Notes: generated by a model from the sequence alone, not told the origin. A stretch of DNA of 64,000 bases from Paraconiothyrium sp. Pb-2020 (GCA_022419385.1 JAJUBI010000002.1:1364001-1428000), one strand, 5' to 3'. Shown: positions 31,994-44,591, numbered from the stretch's first letter. Numbers and translations are program-made.

Positions 31994-32854
31994 CAATGTT
32001 AATGGAGTATCGACATCGACACCAAGCACCTGCGGTGTAGAGGACGCCGAGAAAGTTGATCTGCTGGATGGAAACGGCGCTAGAGAGAGTTCCGTAGATG
32101 CCGATGCGATGGCGTTGGCTGTGGATGATGATGTGTTCCTAGATCTGCTCAAGGAGAAAGATTCGAGGGTTGGTTTTGTACTGACCATGTCCACATCTTG
32201 AGCTGGATAGTGAGACTGTCGAAGGTGACACATACGAGGATTATCTGCCATCCCAGAAAGGATATGTCCATGATCTAGAGTAACGCTATATACCCTAGAT
32301 ACGAAGTGCCGAAACGCTTGCCAAGTCATGCGTGTTGTAATACAATTCGAACAAAACGATCCCCAACCGCAGTGGGCGCGAGGTAACTTGAACGCCCTTA
32401 GCAACGTTGATGAAGATGTTGAAGTTTACTCTGCACCTAATGTGGGCAACAATGAAGTTTAGTAAGAACTCAAACTCCATTACGGTAAGTTTGACGCGTT
32501 ACTAGGCGTCTGCGGAAGGGGGAGCGTGGATTGCTGATTTGACGAGGCTTCTCCGCGCCACTCGTTCAAACTTTATCGCTAAATCAACAACCATAGTGAT
32601 TAGGTCTGGCACTAGACTGTCAACCTAATTGGCATGCCCACAACAATGGCTTTTCACTAAAGACTCGGTCGCAATCCGTACTAATGGTCAGCCCATAAAA
32701 GATTCGCCCCTTGCAGATCCGGTACACCATGTTCGTATCGAGGTTTCCTACTTATCTCCGACTAACTAATCATGAAGCACTGCTAGATGCTTCACACTCG
32801 TTCATCAGCGTGTAACGCGCATCATCGGCTACTCCCAAGTCCGGAGAGGCCACG
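31994..32854. other. RDH54 3' region and CFEM-GPCR promoter
   Basis: The first 200 bases stay open in the +1 frame relative to RDH54 and may be the original C-terminal coding sequence. The rest holds no supportable ORF. Confidence 0.45.
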
Positions 32855-34314
32855 ATGAAGGCTTTGAATATACTTTTGCCTTTGTTTCTTGCTTCAATTA
32901 CGCTCGCTCAGAATGCTGCGCTGCTATCTGCCGTGGAACTTCTGCCGCCTTGCGCAGTACGTCCGCCCATGTCCCTGACCGATGCAGGCATATCTATGCG
33001 TCGATTGACAGCTATGACAATATGATTCATGGGACTCACAACATAATCTAGCTCGAATGCCTTACGACCGGAATCTCCCAATCTCCCTGCGCCCTCACAG
33101 ACCAATCCTGCGTCTGCACCAATGCCGCCCTCCAATCCTCGGTGGAGGCATGCGTCCTTGCGTCCTGTACCATCAAAGAAGGACTCATTACCAAGAACAT
33201 TACAACCTCACTTTGCGACGCACCAATCCGAGATGCAAGTGGTAGCTTAAAAGTCATCAACATACTGATGGCCGTCCTCTCCATCATCCCTGGCACCACG
33301 CGCTACACCTACAAAATCATCGGACTTGGTCAAAGTCTTGGCCCAGACGACTTGTCGCTGATGGTATCGAGCTTTGTCGGTCTCGCGTGTGCGATCGTGA
33401 TTGACCGCGGAGCCATACCTTCTGGTCTAGGACGAGACATTTGGACACTGGATTTCTCCAGCGTCACAAACTTCGGGCAATACTTCTACATCATGGAGGT
33501 TTTATATTTTGTGGAGCTCACGTTCTTGAAGCTCTCATTGCTCTTCTTCTACAAGAAGATTTTCCCGTATGAAGGGGTTCAGAAGCTGTTGTGGGGCACC
33601 ATTGCGTTCAATGTTTTGTTCGGTGTGGCATTTACATCGGCGAGTATCTTCCAGTGCCAACCTATCCGGTATTATTGGACGAAATGGGATGGAGAGCAGA
33701 GCGGCGGAAAGTGCTTCAATATTAATGCCTTAGCATGGGCGAACGCTGCGATCAGTATAACGGTCGACTGTTGGATGCTGGTGATTCCTCTCTCGCAGAT
33801 TATCCACCTCAAAATGGCTCCCAGGAAGAAGATTGCGGTGACTTCCATGTTCCTCGTCGGCACATTGTAAGCCTTGGCTCTTCATCGTAGCATTCTACGT
33901 TTAATGCAAGACTGACCAGAGTGCAGTGTTACTGTGGTGTCGATCCTCCGATTGCAATCTCTGGTCGCCTTCGCAAACTCGATGAACCCTACATGGGATC
34001 AGTGGGATGTTACACGCTGGTCGGTAGTCGAGATTAATGTAGGAATCATCTGTGCGTGTATGCCAATGCTCCGTGTGCTGCTGGCGCGCTACATACCGAA
34101 GATGTTCGGTTCTACAGCTGAATCCTCGAATCGATATCTACAGCACCATGTTCCTCACAAGGTCACTGCAGGCGAGAGCAGCTCACATATTGAGTTTATA
34201 GATATCATCGTCGATGCGGAGAGCGACTCGAAATCTGGGGCTGGTGTGGCTGTTGCACGGAACAAGCAGCCTGAAGATGACGAGGTAGAGCTGGTTAGAA
34301 TAGGTCACATATAA
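32855..34314 (+). CDS. PTH11-type GPCR-like protein with N-terminal CFEM domain
   Basis: Model join(32855..32956, 33052..33866, 33927..34314), 434 residues. A signal peptide (MKALNILLPLFLASITLAQ) is followed by a CFEM domain with the eight expected cysteines (PPCALEC, SPCALTDQSCVC, EACVLASC, SLC). The intron of 95 nt falls between the first two cysteines. After it, seven hydrophobic helices carry family features such as SLGPDDLSLMVSSF, FVELTFLKLSLLFFYKKIF, SASIFQCQPIRYYWTKWDG and WSVVEINVGIICACMPMLR. PTH11 in Magnaporthe senses surface cues for appressorium formation; a similar sensing role is inferred here. The tail of about 80 residues is acidic and polar. Confidence 0.93.
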
Positions 34315-34606
34315 GGTCATCACCGAATCAAACTGAAGCAGTGTTGCTCTTACTAATCCGAATTGATCATATTGAATTGCTCGTGAAATACAGAATGGGC
34401 AGCCTTGAATGATCGGGGTCTATAGGTGATATACGCACAAGACACTAGTAAAAATGGCCTCCTGGCGATGACTTGGAGAAATATACGCTCGGCTATGGAC
34501 CAACATCACTAGAAATTGGAAGCTAGTTTGCTCCAGCACAATGCCGCCCTGCGCGACACACGTACAAGCTGCACTTGCTCGACAGCAGGTATCTCTCAGG
34601 AAAATA

Positions 34607-35575
34607 CTACTCATCCTTCGAATAAAATCCCACCTCTCCACTGCTCTTTCCCATCTCCACCAACGCTTCCCTCATCGCTCTTGCTCTCTTCCTCATCCCG
34701 GGATCAAAGTCCTCAAAATCATACTCCTTAGCCCACGCCCCAACCCCATGCTGCAGCACATTGCGAGCCCTTTCGCTACTGCCCAGCGTCGTCCCAATGC
34801 TCCCGTGTAGCGTCATACGCTCCTTGGTAGGGTCATACACCCCTCGATGCAGAATATTGTTGTTATAGAACGCCACCTCCCCAGCTTGAAGTTTGACGAC
34901 AAGTTGGCCCGGCATGTTGGGTTCATAGGGGTCTGCCGAGCGCTCGAATGACGTGCGCGCACGTTTGTGGCTACCAGGGACTACAACGAGCGAAGCGTCG
35001 TCGTAGAGAGCGAGATTCCACTGCGCGTGGAAGCCGGATTTATTCAGCCTTTCTAATTCCTCAACATCGGAGGCTTCGGGCGGTATATCGTCTCTATGCC
35101 AGCGCAATGCGAACTCACCATCCGGCCGCACAAGCATATTATACAACTCCATCGTCAGATCCTCCTCGCTGCAGTCTATCAGCGCAGATACATATTTCAG
35201 GAGCTCGGCGTCGAAGTAGGACCGCGCGAACGTGGCGTGAGATGGATTGAGCGGGTGCATTAAGTGCTGAACACCCCAGATGCCGTTTTCACCAGGTGTT
35301 GAGGGCCAAGGGGGAAACTGCTTTGGTAAGGTGCGGATATAGGGCCATTTTCCAGCGCGCGCAGATGCGGTAAGAGTGGAGGCTGCGTCGCGGAGGTTGG
35401 CAAGGTCGAAGGTGGGGAAGAGGGAGGCAGGGAGGACGACGAAGCCGTCGCGGTCGAGGGCTTCTCGTGCTGCTTGATATGGACTGAAAGTGCTAGATAG
35501 AGACGAAGATACGTCGTTCGTGTGGATTCCGGCGAGGGTTGGGGGTGTTGTGGAGGTTTCGGTCGCGGTTGCCAT
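34607..35575 (-). CDS. Phytanoyl-CoA dioxygenase (PhyH)-family protein
   Basis: Single exon, 322 residues. Fe(II)/2-oxoglutarate dioxygenase fold: REALDRDGFVVLPASLF at the N-terminus, the metal ligands His and Asp in LRWHRDDIPPE, VVVPGSHKRARTSFE, and the distal His in NNNILHRGVYDPTKERMTLH with an Arg to bind 2-oxoglutarate. There is no signal peptide and no peroxisomal tripeptide (ends SKDE). Members hydroxylate fatty acyl chains or small metabolites; the substrate here is unknown. It lies 292 bases from the convergent end of the CFEM-GPCR gene. Confidence 0.9.
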   Translation of the reverse strand: MATATETSTTPPTLAGIHTNDVSSSLSSTFSPYQAAREALDRDGFVVLPASLFPTFDLANLRDAASTLTASARAGKWPYIRTLPKQFPPWPSTPGENGIWGVQHLMHPLNPSHATFARSYFDAELLKYVSALIDCSEEDLTMELYNMLVRPDGEFALRWHRDDIPPEASDVEELERLNKSGFHAQWNLALYDDASLVVVPGSHKRARTSFERSADPYEPNMPGQLVVKLQAGEVAFYNNNILHRGVYDPTKERMTLHGSIGTTLGSSERARNVLQHGVGAWAKEYDFEDFDPGMRKRARAMREALVEMGKSSGEVGFYSKDE

Positions 35576-36379
35576 GGCGGGTTGGTAGCTAGAGAGCTAG
35601 TCTGGGGATTGAGGGTGGATGATCAGTTTCTGAAGGCTATGCATCGGATGCGCTGACTTTATCAGTGAGTGGCTGGTGGTATAGTGTGGCATCGGGACGT
35701 GTTCGCTATGTAACGTCGCCATGTACGTAGAAAGTGGGTTGGTTGTTTGCTACCCCGCTCTAGATCTACACGTCGCTCCGAGCCGAGTAGGAAGCGGAAG
35801 ACGCCGCCGCTACGCAACAGGTTGAGAAACTTAATTGAAAATTATTCGTGTCTGCGGCTTCGTGACCTGGTCAATCGAAACATCTCTTGAATCGTTACAG
35901 TCGGAGGTAGCATGCAGAGACTGACGCGTCCTGCGGGTATATGCACCCATATAAATGTCGCAACCCGCGCGTAAAAGAGTAACATTGTTAATCTAACATT
36001 TAGCCAGAGAAGGGAACAAGAGACCATAACGCTGGGACAGACCTGTACTGAAGTCAAAAATCCGACTCTACGTCAGACGGGTATCGAATACCGCTTGCTG
36101 GCGGTGAGAAATGCTCAGGGAAAAATGAAGTGGAACAAACAACGATGAAAGACAAGATCCGCACGACTTTGCGACACAGCAATCGCTGATTTACGTGCAG
36201 CTTGAACAGAAGGTACACTCGTGAATGGCTCATCGAGATTCTTGAAAACATGATATTCGCCGGAAAGAAATCAGACCTGATCTCCAGAACTATTGACAAC
36301 AATTAGCTTTTCAGACTAGACGATGGTTCGAGACAACCTGACCACGAATGGAGGTAGGAAAGTTGCTCCAAGGTACACC
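35576..36379. other. Intergenic, PhyH 5' side to RdRP 3' side
   Basis: About 800 bases with no domain-bearing ORF. It should hold the PhyH promoter and the RdRP 3' UTR. Confidence 0.45.
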
Positions 36380-39300
36380 TCACACAACTTCCTCTGCGTT
36401 CAATTCTTCCAATGCGTCCTCGAACTCATCCTCGCTCTCATACTCCTCTAGTCTCGGCGCCTTGGGAGCCTTTGGTTTCATGATCGCTTTGATTTTCGGC
36501 ACCACCGCCGTCGAGCCCGCATACGATGCCGCCTTGAGCTCAGCCAATTGCTTCCCAGCCACAGCCCAAACAAGCTTGTGCCGTTTCGTAAACACCACGT
36601 AGAACGTCGAAGCGCGTATTTTCTCCCATTCACTGTACTGCGGCTGCAGGAAGGGATAGACCAAGGGTCTGATGTCGAAATGGTCAACTTGCGTTGGCAG
36701 GATGGATCGGTATCTGGCGTAGCATGTGTCAACTGCTTGACTGTACCAATCTGGTTTCCTAACGTTTTCGTCCGCCATGGTTATGTCCAGCCATTTCCTT
36801 TCCACCTGCTTGAGTCCTTTCACAAGGGCATCTAGTTCCTGCTGCACCTCAGGGCTACCCGTCTCGCGAAGGTTGAGGTAGGGATACTGTAGGACCGTAT
36901 CTGGGCTATAGTCTCTCGAAAAGAAGTTCTTGACCTGCTCCAGTGTAGCGACGTCGTGCTTGCGTACGATTTCGAAGTACAGATAGTCAATAATATTTTC
37001 CTTCTTATGCTTGTAACTTTCTTTACGCTTTCTATGCCCTTCATCCGTCTCTTTCTTTTCACAGTCTTTCATGGCTTCTTTGTAGGCAGGTTCTTTAGGG
37101 TTTCCGCAGCGTAGAACGTTGCCAACATAATGCTTGAAGTTCATAAGAGTGAACTTGTAACCCTGTTTCGGGGCGTCAACGAGCAAGTCATGCATATCGC
37201 ATAAAGCGTCCAAGCGACCAGAAAAGACTTGGTTCTCGTAGTATGCTTGTTTTTCTAGGTGGCTTGTTACGATACCTAGCAGAGACGGCGTTAACCGGAA
37301 TTCAAGCGCTTCTTTTAGGAAATCGTTCACCGTCGATAGGTCGTTGAGGTCCATGACTTCAGATAACTTCCGCGTATCTTGTTCGATCCCATACTGTGCG
37401 GGATCTGGAGATTCCATAGGTGCCGGAGCATTCTTGAAAGGCTTCACCATAGCCTGATCCCAGCAAAGCCAGAAGATATCGCCGTCGTAATCGCCTCCTT
37501 GGAGCTTGCCGGCAAGGGGATATTGACCTTTTGTGGGAAACACGACCACGTCGATGAGGTGAGATAACTCCGGACACTTGACAGCACGAACTTTCTGTAT
37601 GTCAGAACGACGACATGCTGGTTGCCGGGAGACAAGGATTTCCATGTTGTCTAACGATCGTAATCGGCTACCAGTCAGCTCGTCGATGAAAGGTGTTGAG
37701 AATTCCATGTGCAGTTCACCAGGTTCTAAGATCTCGAAAGGATCAGCTATGCCGAGCACGAAGGTAGACTGGTAAAGAGATACGCGGAGTTTTGACTCCA
37801 TCCATAACTGACGTCGCCTGATGAAGCGATAGAGGCAATCGGCAAGATAGGGCTCCTGCTCTGGTACAAAACCGCTCTCGAACAAGTGCTTGATCTGCTC
37901 CGGCAGTGATTGGTACATTTCACCCTGCCAACGAGGACTCTCAAATCCCGAGTTAGAAGGTCCTTCTTGATGAACCCAATGATATAATGGTTCTGTAAAA
38001 GGTAGCAGCTGGATCAACTCGTCTCTCTCGGCGTCAAGTTGTTCCACCATTAAGTCGGCGATATGGTTCCTTGGGACTCCGCGGTCAACCAAAATTGGGA
38101 TGAACGATATATGTAGCTCTGACGGAACGGGTCGACGACTGTGATTGACGTACTCAAAAGTCAAGCGAAGAGGGTCATATTCTAACCCGTCTGACCGGTC
38201 TTCTCGATGGGGCTTGAACTTCGACTGGCTTTCAGAGATCTGGATCCAGATATCGTGATCATCAGCGCTCGCGGAGTACGGTTCTCCGCTGATCATCCAG
38301 ACACCTTTTGCGCCCCCGATACGAGCTTGAAAAGCACTAGGCATTGGTTCATCAGAATTCAAGATTTTCCTGACCTTCTGCCAAATCAGCAGCGCTGCGC
38401 CCACTGATATCAGGGAACATCCGTCGTTCATCACGGTGTCTTTTGGATAGATGTGTGGCCATGGTTCTAGGGTGTTATCGTTGAAATGCGTATCCTCGGG
38501 TGTCTCATCTACAGTCATGTCTTTGACGTAAACTATTTGAGAAGGTTTGAATGCGATAGTGGGAATAGTCCGCGACAGGCCTAGATCCAAACGCGTATTC
38601 GCTTTGGTGTAGGCCTGGTGCATATTTTTCTCGAAGGGAAAGAACCAGTTAATGGCTTCTCCAATTGACGTTGGAGTGTCGATACCGATTCCATCTGTAG
38701 CAAACAAGACGATACGTTTGTCTGATAGATCGTCTGTGATGCGACCGTTCTTCTCCTTTTTCTTACAAGGCTCGACATGAAACACTTTCCATGTCCGACC
38801 TAGAAAGGAGTGCTCGCGTGCGCACCACAATTTGAAATGTTCCTCAATGGCCTTCAAGTCACCGTTGTTAAATCGCGACGGCCTATTCTCGCTCGGGTCG
38901 AACGACGGCACGTTTACGTAGAGAAATCGATCTGACCCAAATTTTCGCTGAAATCGACAAGATCTATCCGCTTGGATGGGAAGTACATTCAACTTAAAGA
39001 CTGGACTCGTTGAACTCGCTGTGCTATGAATCAGCGTACGCAAGAATGGTTAGGATCCGCCAGCTACACAATGCACCTCTACAGTACTGGATCAAGAGTT
39101 TGGGGGCTGCATTGCCCATTCTGGGCTCATACAGTGCAAAAACTTGTGATGAATTGTATCAATGCGTCGACGAACGCGCGAGCTCAGCTCGGGGGTAAGC
39201 GAGACTTACGTGAATTTGGGTTGTTATATTCGATCCGGGCCTTGAACGTGTATCCTTCGAAGCCACGCTTGAAGGCTGACCAATACTTTTGCTGATCTTT

Positions 39301-41420
39301 CAGCGCGCCAATCGAAATGTCAAGACTAGCGCAGACCTGCTCCAAAAAATCGGATGGGTCGCTGAGAGCACAGCTTGCATGTACACCATGCAGCAACGTG
39401 GCCAATGGTACGTTATACTCGCTTGCTAGTCCCGAACAGACAAATAGCACGAAGTAGGGAAATTCCCCAAGATCTTCAGCAAGTATCGGAGTGAAGAGGT
39501 TCTGCTCAGGAATGTTTCGTATATAGTGCGGAAGCTTAGAAGGAGAGTCGTTTGCGGGTTTGGATGTGGAGTGTGACGGTGCTTTGGCAGGTGAGGCACC
39601 AGAAGTCGTCCTGGCGGACTGCGCAACCCTCTCACCACTGATATTCCTTCGAGGTGGGTTATTGAAAGGCGACCGTTCAGTGGTAGGGCTTTGCAGGTAA
39701 CGTGCTCTCCTAACAGGACTTACGGGGTTAGCACCTTGGCCGGAGGGCCTGGGTAATCTTGTTAAACTCTGTGGCATTGGCCCGGCTGGCATGTCGTAAT
39801 CATCTTCGGTCTCGACTGTGAAAGATCTCTCCAACATGACGTCTTCGTCGACAGACCCATAGGTCGACGAGCTTCGGGGTGGAGGATCTTGTAAGCCGTG
39901 ATTCAACTCTTCCATTCTCGCCAGCTCTCTCCTCAATTGAGCTTCGACAGGGTCTTCAACATTTAGCAGGTCCTGATCCTCAAGCGAGCCTAACGTCGTC
40001 GAGCTGGTCCGAGTCAACTTCGGATACTTAATATCAGAATCATACACATCAGACGCAAATGACGTATTGGCAGTATCCACTAGCGTCCTTTGCGTAGAAG
40101 AAGTCGTGTTGAAAGACGTGTTCACACTGTGAGTTTGAAATGAACCAGTCTGCTGCGAAGATGGTGCCGCATTGGTCATCGTAGTGAACGATGTGTTGGC
40201 TTGATGCGAGCGGAACTCAGGAAGCGAAGGCTTCTTGAAGAGTGGGGTGGGTATCGGTTCTGGTGGTCTATTGGACGGCTGTTTCCCCTTGGACGTTCTT
40301 GTAAGCTTCGGAGAGTTGCCAGAATTGGAGCTGTCTGAAGGGCGCTTCCTGGTTGTAGCTCCCATTTGGAATCGGGGACTTGCCTGTACGCGTCGTTGTG
40401 CGGCTTTCGACGATGTGATCGGTGACATAGGAGGTTCATCTTCATCCGTGGCAGATCCAGGGTCCGGAGCGGTTGCATATGTATCGCCATTTTCGTTACG
40501 CGAGGTACGATACCGCCCTGAAGAGGGCGTCCTTAGGCGTGACCGTGAGGTGGCTGTGATGGTGATGAGTAAGGTTTCGCCAAGATGGAAATGGAAACAA
40601 CGAGTTTAAAAAGAGACGAGCGTAGGAGTATTGACTACGAAAAAGCGATAAGCCACTTTAGTCCCGTTCATAAGCCAGCTAGGGCGGCTCGAGAGCTCTT
40701 GAGACACATAGTGAGTAGGTAGTAAGACTGCCCATAGGGTAGCCAATCAAAGTGCCAATACATCCGAGGTTGTGTGAGATGTCCGAAAGTCAAGGTACAG
40801 TACCTCGTTAGAAGTGGTGGCTCAGTCCTACCCTAGGCTGAGCACCTTATTACCCAAAGTCATAACCAAATGCTGCAAGCAACATCAAGGAGAGAAAATG
40901 TGAGTGGTCATTAACAAAGCAGTTTGGCAGTACATGTGAAATCGCCGCTTTGGGTAGCCCTAGGTTTCTGTAAACAGGTTTTAGACTCACAAGATTGGTC
41001 CGATCTCAACCCTCTTCTCCCGCCAACAGGCGTACTAGCCCGCGAACCAGAATCCCGTCCATTCGCCTCATCGATCTCCCTAACAATCTCATGCAGCAAT
41101 GTCAAGCGCGCAGTCCTCGCAGACTGCGTATCCGACAGCGAGGGAGGCTTCGCCTGCAGCACAAAACGTCCAATGGCCTCATGGAAGTCGCCTTGCCAGT
41201 AAAGCCGTTTTAATTGCTCATACACTTTATCCGGAAGTTCCTTGGTGCTCTTCAATGGAGACCAATTCTTGTCGCGAATCGGAAGTCCCAATTGCCATTG
41301 TTGTCCGAACGAGTGGACTAGAGCACTAAGCTCTGCGCCGTTCTTTCGTGGAGTGCTGGGATGGGCTAGACCCGCGCTCTGTCCGCGGTTGCCTTGCCGC
41401 GGCGGGCGGGGATTGGCCAT
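36380..41420 (-). CDS. RNA-dependent RNA polymerase of the RNA-silencing pathway
   Basis: Makes double-stranded RNA for Dicer (QDE-1/SAD-1 family). Model complement(join(36380..39023, 39088..39142, 39210..40553, 40991..41420)), 1490 residues. The first exon (MANPRPPRQGN..., GAELSALVHSFGQQWQLGLP) matches the family N-terminus; the second holds a Ser/Pro-rich linker; a 55-nt exon bridges to RSCRFQRKFGSDRFLYVNVP. The catalytic loop GGDYDGDIFWL lies at 37478-37498 and supplies the three metal-binding Asp. PKQGYKFTLMNFKHYVG and LVYPFLQPQYSEWEKI follow. Introns are 64, 67 and 437 nt; the long first one may hide another exon. There is no ATG in the second exon's frame before 40428, which supports the upstream first exon. 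Confidence 0.88.
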
Positions 41421-43303
41421 TGTGCGGCGCCTATGAAACGGTAGCGGGGATTGGCCAGTAGACTTGGTGTGAAGAATGTGATAAATGGTAGACAGGAAGT
41501 CCGAAGATCAAAATGTATATTCCGTAGAGCGGAGGGGCTGTGAGCTGAGACATGGTGCCTGAGGCTGCAGGTACCGGTACGGGAAATGGCCAGTGCGTTA
41601 CGCGAGTACGCGTGGTCACGAGGTCCGGCGTCGACCCCTCTTGCTCGATCCTCCTGTACACATTCACAGGCAGAGCAGACTTCCAAATTGAACAGTACCA
41701 TTACAAGCGGACTTGAAGATTCGCCAGCTTCCGCGAAAGTTGTAAGAGCGCGCTGTGAAGTATGGTTCTCCGTATTCGAAACCGTGTTCATGCAGGTGAC
41801 CTCGCTTCGTGTACGAGAAGCTCGTATGCTGCGCCTCTTGACTGAGAAACTACATATACCAATGGTACCGACTAGTCCCACTTGTACCGTCATGGTTCTA
41901 CGAAAGGTAGACGGCATAAGTATGGGTAGGCTAGAGCCTTACGCCAGGCCTTCGTAGGGGGCCTACCTGCCTGGCAACCTCCATCACTTCTACGCCAAAC
42001 CGCTCAACGGTATCGAGCTCCACTTCCTCAGTCTACATTCTTTCGATGCTCTAGCTACCTCCAGCTGCAATGCCTGCTGCCGCATCACCGGCTAGCCTAT
42101 CACACCCATCGTCCAGGTGCATTCTTTACACGGATGTTATCGGTAACGCTACCGCAGTCAGCTTTCTTTTAGGTCAAAACCAAGAATACGACACCTGGGC
42201 GGAACATCGACTCCCTAGAAGTCCTACACCTCCGTAAGCTCCCCTTCTCGAATCGCTCGCTGCCTTCTCCTAATAATCTATGTCGACCGGCTCAGTCTCC
42301 ATTCGTAGAATATCTGCTCCACCCCAAGTACCAGGCGCCTTGGAGGCGTGCGCCCAGATCATAGGAGTCCACTCACGCCCCGTTCCTAGTCCGCCATCCA
42401 AGACCACTTACTGGCTGGTCCAATGTCATACCTAGGCGAATGAATTCCTTCGTCACTTCGACGCGACCTTGGTAAGCCGCAACCGAGATAAGATCTCTGA
42501 AGACACACTCGGGCTCTGCACGAAGATATGCTACAAGGTCCACAAGCTTAGCTTCGAGATATGTACTACTTTACGAGGTAGCTTACTAGTCTATTGCCAT
42601 CCAATGCGCAAACCCACCCACCTACAATCGATTTTTTTCGATTAATTTGGCTTTGCAAAAGTGTAGGACCTCGAAGTAATCCATGGATGGTGATTCCACT
42701 GTCACTGAAGGAATGCAGGTTTTCCACCTAGGCGACGACCTCATAGATAGGCCCGGCAAGTCTCAATGTATCCCGCTTTCTCAAGAAACATGGAGACCAG
42801 CGAAGTCCCGCTGCATGGGATCCTGTCGAGGCTGACAGTCCGTGTAGGGAGGACTTTGCGACTTCTGCCTCCTCTTGTCTTCCTTGTATAATGGTAGATT
42901 TTTGCAGCTGCCGGTTGACCTCCTTTTATGCGATTTTATCATAATAAAGAATGGGAGTAGCAAATCACATACAGACAACTCTGTTTGTATAGGGGTAGAT
43001 ACATAGCTCAGCCGTTAAGCGTTGGGCACAGTTCCAAGGTATTGGACGGGGAAAGATTAAGAATGTATCAAGATACGGAGAGAAATGACGGTTTCCCAGG
43101 CCATGAGGCTCAAGATACCAGAAGGCTTTGATCACGAAAACAACGCGAAAGTCACTCGACTACACTCGATGAGAAGGCTAGATTCATGTAGATTCATGAT
43201 CGCTTTTGGTACGATGGCGGATATCCCGTGATGCAATAGGTAGTCGTAAAATCCAATTCCGAGGTCATGCTTCGTCACCCATAACTCCCCCGCTCGTTGG
43301 AGC
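41421..43303. other. Long intergenic region, RdRP 5' side to TCTP 3' side
   Basis: About 1.9 kb with no supportable gene. A tandem copy of tagattcatg is at 43179-43198, and GTAGGC/GCCTAC arms flank about 30 bases near 41927-41966. Many short overlapping ORFs, none with a domain. Confidence 0.45.
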
Positions 43304-44041
43304 CTAGACCTTCATCTCATCGAGACCGTGCTTCCAGACGGTGATGAAAGGGGTGACACCGTCCTCGCGGTAGTTGAGGAGGACAACCATGCCATCGGGG
43401 TCCATGGACTCGCCGATCAGGAACTCGTAGTCCTTGAAGTTGGCAACAATCTTCTTAGCGAAGCCTTGCGCACCCTTCTCGAAAGCGGCGACCTCGTCAG
43501 CGCTGGCACCCTTCTCCTGGAGCTTGGCCTTGACAGCCTTCATGTAGCCTAGAACTGGTCAATTGAGCGTACTAGCATGTATTAGGGTGTACACACCCTT
43601 AAGGTGGGTGAGATATGACTTCTTGTCGAAGGAGGTCTCGTTCAGACGGAAAGAGTGGACGACGTCGATCACGGTTTGGGCCTGGTCGTCGGCACCCTCG
43701 TCATCGCCACCCTCAGCAGAGGCGTTGGCACCGATATCTGCCGCACGTTAGTGGGTACGTTCCCGAAGCACGGTCCGCAGGTGTATAAGACGCACCAATG
43801 TTGTCCGCGCCGATAGTGATCTTGGCGCAGTCGGCCTCGTAGGCAATGCCATCGATCTCCTTGAGAGGGTACGAGTCGGAGATGATCTCGTCACCGGTGA
43901 TGGAGTCCTGCGGGACGGTCAGTCATACGGCCACTTGAGAAAGTTGTCCAAATTGGGAGCGCGGGCGGCGCCGAGGGGTTGGCGGGGCACAAAACGGCCC
44001 AGCCAGCCAGCGCTTCGTTGACGCACCTTGAAAATGATCAT
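43304..44041 (-). CDS. Translationally controlled tumour protein (TCTP)
   Basis: Small conserved protein tied to ribosomes, translation elongation and stress (TMA19 in yeast). Model complement(join(43304..43548, 43597..43737, 43796..43907, 44027..44041)), 170 residues, the usual length. Exon 1 is only 15 nt (MIIFK). The product continues DSITGDEIISDSYPLKEIDG, YEADCAKITIG, GANASAEGGDDEGADDQAQT, VIDVVHSFRLNETSFDKKSY, and ends with EFLIGESMDPDGMVVLLNYR and VTPFITVWKHGLDEMKV, all typical. It is divergent from SUR2. Confidence 0.97.
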
Positions 44042-44591
44042 GATGTCGGCTGGTTGGTATAACCTAGAAAGAGTGTCAAGGGAAGAGAGAGGACTGGAGA
44101 GAAGGTTGGACGTGGGGCGGCAGACAGAAGAGAGGGTAGGAATTTTGGCGGGGTCAAATTTGGCAGGCGCGCCCTAAGCCGGATCGGGCGGCGCTGGGAT
44201 CTCGAACGCTAAGCCTTCAAGGCTGAAAGCATGGACCAAGGAGGCGAGGCGAACATTTGAAGAGCGGCAGGGCCCGGCGTGAAATGGTGACGGACATGCG
44301 CCTGGGAGGAACGCTGCACCACTCTCACACCATCCTCGCCGCGCACTCTGCCCACTCGAGTCTCTCCTTTGCACCTGGCACCCGTATACCGCGAGACCGC
44401 CCTCCAACGCGTCCGCATTACACTTCCCTTTGTAATTTCTCCTGACCCGCGGCTTCCGAACACGAGCGCCAGCTACTGCTTCTTTCTCGACCGTTGGACT
44501 CGACCTCCGCTCCTCACAACCTTTCCTCTCGAAACCGGCGGAATAGCTGCGTCTCTTCTCCTAACCAGTTCTTGCACATCGGCGCCGCACC
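44042..44591. other. Divergent promoter region, TCTP / SUR2
   Basis: 550 bases between two start codons. GC-rich near TCTP, pyrimidine-rich towards SUR2. No gene supported. Confidence 0.45.

Noticed and set aside
43008..43030. 'tagctcagccgttaagcg' resembling a tRNA D-arm
   Set aside because: The rest of a tRNA cloverleaf is absent.
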